Assembly (NCBI GenBank): GCA_025359585.1
Contig: JANYFX010000372.1
Span: 1 to 5,514 of the forward strand
Source: Rhizobacter sp.
Lineage (GTDB): Bacteria; Pseudomonadota; Gammaproteobacteria; Burkholderiales; Burkholderiaceae_C
Direction of reading: 5' to 3'
Length of the DNA stretch: 5,514 nucleotides
Both the position numbers and the translations under genes were made by a program. Numbering within the stretch: the first letter of the stretch is position 1; every line of letters begins with the position of its first letter. The notes beneath the pieces were generated by a model. It saw only the letters and a list, made by a program, of their open reading frames with translations. It was not told where the DNA came from and made no database searches. Shown one piece after another: positions 4,403 to 5,514 of the stretch.

Positions 4403-5514
4403 ATGAGCAACCCCAAAAAACCCGTCGTGGTCTACGGCGCTTCCGGCTACACCGGCCGGCTGGTGTGCGAGTACCTGCGCGAGTACGGCATCCCGTTCAT
4501 CGCGGCCGGCCGCAGCGGCGAGAAGATCCAGTCCGCGATGAAATCGAACGTCGCCGGCATCGAGACCGCGAGTTATGAAGTGGTCGAGGTGATCCACACC
4601 GTCGAAGCGCTGACGCACCTGTTCAAAGGCGCGTCGGTCGTATTGAACACGGTCGGCCCGTTTTCGAAGTTCGGCCCCGAAGTCGTCGAAGCCTGTCTGG
4701 CCGCGAAGTGCCACTACACCGACACGACCGGCGAGCAGGACTGGCTGATCACGCTCGACGAAGAGTTCGGCGCGAAGTTCGGGGCCGCCGGCCTGCTGCT
4801 GTCGCCGGGCCTGGCGCAGATGTACACCACCGGCGAGATCGCAGCACAGTTGTGCCTCGAAACGCCGGGGCTCGACACGCTGGACATCGCGGTGTTCTGG
4901 GGCGGCAGCCCGACGATCGCGTCGACGCAGACCATCCTCGTCAACGCGGCGATGGCCAAGGCCTACTTCCTGGAGCAGAACCAGTACGTCGAACACCAGC
5001 CCGATGCGGGCTTGTACAACCTGACGATCCCGGGCCAGCACGAAGCGGCGCTCGCGCTGCCCTGGGGCGGCACCTCGCACCCGGTGTGGTTCAAGCGCGA
5101 CCCGCGCGTGGCCACCGTCAAGGTGCTGGGCGGCGTGTTCAACAAGCCGCTGATGCAGGCGGTTCCGCACATCGTGACGGCGGCCCTGAAAGCCACCGAA
5201 GGCATGAACGACGCCGACCGTTATGCCGCGCTGGCGAAGACGGCCGCGGGTGTGATGAACAGCATGCCGCCGCGCGAGAATCCGCGCCTCAACAAGTCGG
5301 TCGACTCGGTTCACGCCTCGGGCCCGCTGGCGCGCGCGCACTGCGTGATCTTCGGCAACTGCAACTACAAACAGACCGGTTTGCTGCAGGCGTTTGCCGC
5401 TGCCTCGCTGCTGCAGCAGGCACCCAAGCGCGTCGGCTTCGCATCGGGCTGCCAGGCTTTCGGCCACCATGAACTGCTGGGCGCGTTGCGCAGCTTCGGT
5501 CTGGTGCAAGCGCC
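4403..5514 (+). CDS. Saccharopine-dehydrogenase-like NADP-binding oxidoreductase, 3' end missing
   Basis: The frame is open from the ATG to the window edge, giving 370 residues and two bases of the next codon. The N-terminus is a Rossmann fold: VVVYGASGYTGRLV with the nucleotide loop GASGYTG at 12-18, and Arg37 after the second strand (AAGRSGEK), which favours NADPH. NTVGPF (82-87) and HYTDTTGE (104-111) are marks of the saccharopine dehydrogenase / trans-acting enoyl reductase superfamily, as is the following LLLSPGLAQMYTTGEIA. The C-terminal half (from about residue 155) carries segments such as FWGGSPTIASTQT and LPWGGTSHPVWF that are not the lysine-pathway saccharopine reductase domain as I know it; they recall the family annotated DUF5938, a recollection to be checked. 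Lysine metabolism is therefore not implied, and no other lysine gene is nearby. It probably reduces a double bond or carbonyl in the same pathway as the SDR encoded just before it. Confidence 0.85.
   Translation, partial: MSNPKKPVVVYGASGYTGRLVCEYLREYGIPFIAAGRSGEKIQSAMKSNVAGIETASYEVVEVIHTVEALTHLFKGASVVLNTVGPFSKFGPEVVEACLAAKCHYTDTTGEQDWLITLDEEFGAKFGAAGLLLSPGLAQMYTTGEIAAQLCLETPGLDTLDIAVFWGGSPTIASTQTILVNAAMAKAYFLEQNQYVEHQPDAGLYNLTIPGQHEAALALPWGGTSHPVWFKRDPRVATVKVLGGVFNKPLMQAVPHIVTAALKATEGMNDADRYAALAKTAAGVMNSMPPRENPRLNKSVDSVHASGPLARAHCVIFGNCNYKQTGLLQAFAAASLLQQAPKRVGFASGCQAFGHHELLGALRSFGLVQA

Noticed and set aside
4708..5472. A 254-residue plus-strand open frame in a second frame of the oxidoreductase gene.
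   Set aside because: It is Arg/Pro-rich off-frame translation inside a gene whose own frame carries clear family motifs.
4214..5509. A 431-residue minus-strand open frame opposite the oxidoreductase gene.
   Set aside because: It mirrors the codons of the saccharopine-dehydrogenase-like gene, is rich in Arg, His, Val and Ala, and shows no domain or ribosome binding site.
4403..5514. True saccharopine dehydrogenase of lysine metabolism.
   Set aside because: Only the NADP-binding half and general superfamily motifs agree. The C-terminal half differs and no lysine-pathway gene is nearby.
1..5514. CRISPR array, tRNA, rRNA, insertion sequence or attachment site.
   Set aside because: No regularly spaced direct repeats, no cloverleaf-like sequence, no transposase frame and no flanking duplications were seen.

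Overview
The window is very GC-rich, with G or C at most third codon positions. It holds Gram-negative envelope lipoproteins and a TetR-controlled oxidoreductase operon. Gene density, codon bias and protein style fit a betaproteobacterium of the Burkholderiales (Rubrivivax/Leptothrix/Methylibium-like). That placement is an inference from style and was not tested by a search.

The layout from left to right has five protein genes. (1) The 3' part of a beta-propeller protein gene runs from 1 to 690 on the + strand and is cut by the left edge. (2) A 194-nt intergenic stretch (691-884) is unusually dense in self-complementary DNA. It holds two small hairpins, two 10-bp perfect palindromes and one compound 44-nt hairpin just before the next ribosome binding site. 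(3) A DUF4397-type lipoprotein gene (885-2174, +) follows, built of about four similar units. (4) It converges on an OmpA-C-like lipoprotein gene (2171-2722, -), and their stop codons overlap. (5) A TetR-family repressor gene (2768-3415, -) lies just upstream of the OmpA-like gene on the same strand. (6) A 153-nt divergent control region (3416-3568) carries three copies of an operator-like inverted repeat with core GACA-NN-YGTC and a good sigma-70 promoter. (7) The divergent operon is a classical short-chain dehydrogenase (3569-4372, +) followed 30 nt later by a saccharopine-dehydrogenase-like NADP-binding oxidoreductase (4403 to beyond 5514, +), cut by the right edge.

The most coherent unit is the TetR / SDR / saccharopine-dehydrogenase-like cassette. 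The three operator-like sites are centred 22 and 42 bp apart, close to 2 and 4 helical turns, so all would face the same side of the DNA. One overlaps the -35 of the SDR promoter and one lies just after the predicted transcription start. The repressor would therefore shut off the two-enzyme operon until a small molecule, probably the pathway substrate or its CoA ester, releases it. The SDR carries an Asp at the NAD-type position and its partner an Arg at the NADP-type position. This suggests an oxidation step and a reduction step with different cofactors. The substrate cannot be read from this window.

The left half is ordinary cell-envelope content: two lipoproteins predicted for the outer membrane and a propeller protein. 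No RNA gene, CRISPR array, insertion sequence or attachment site was seen.
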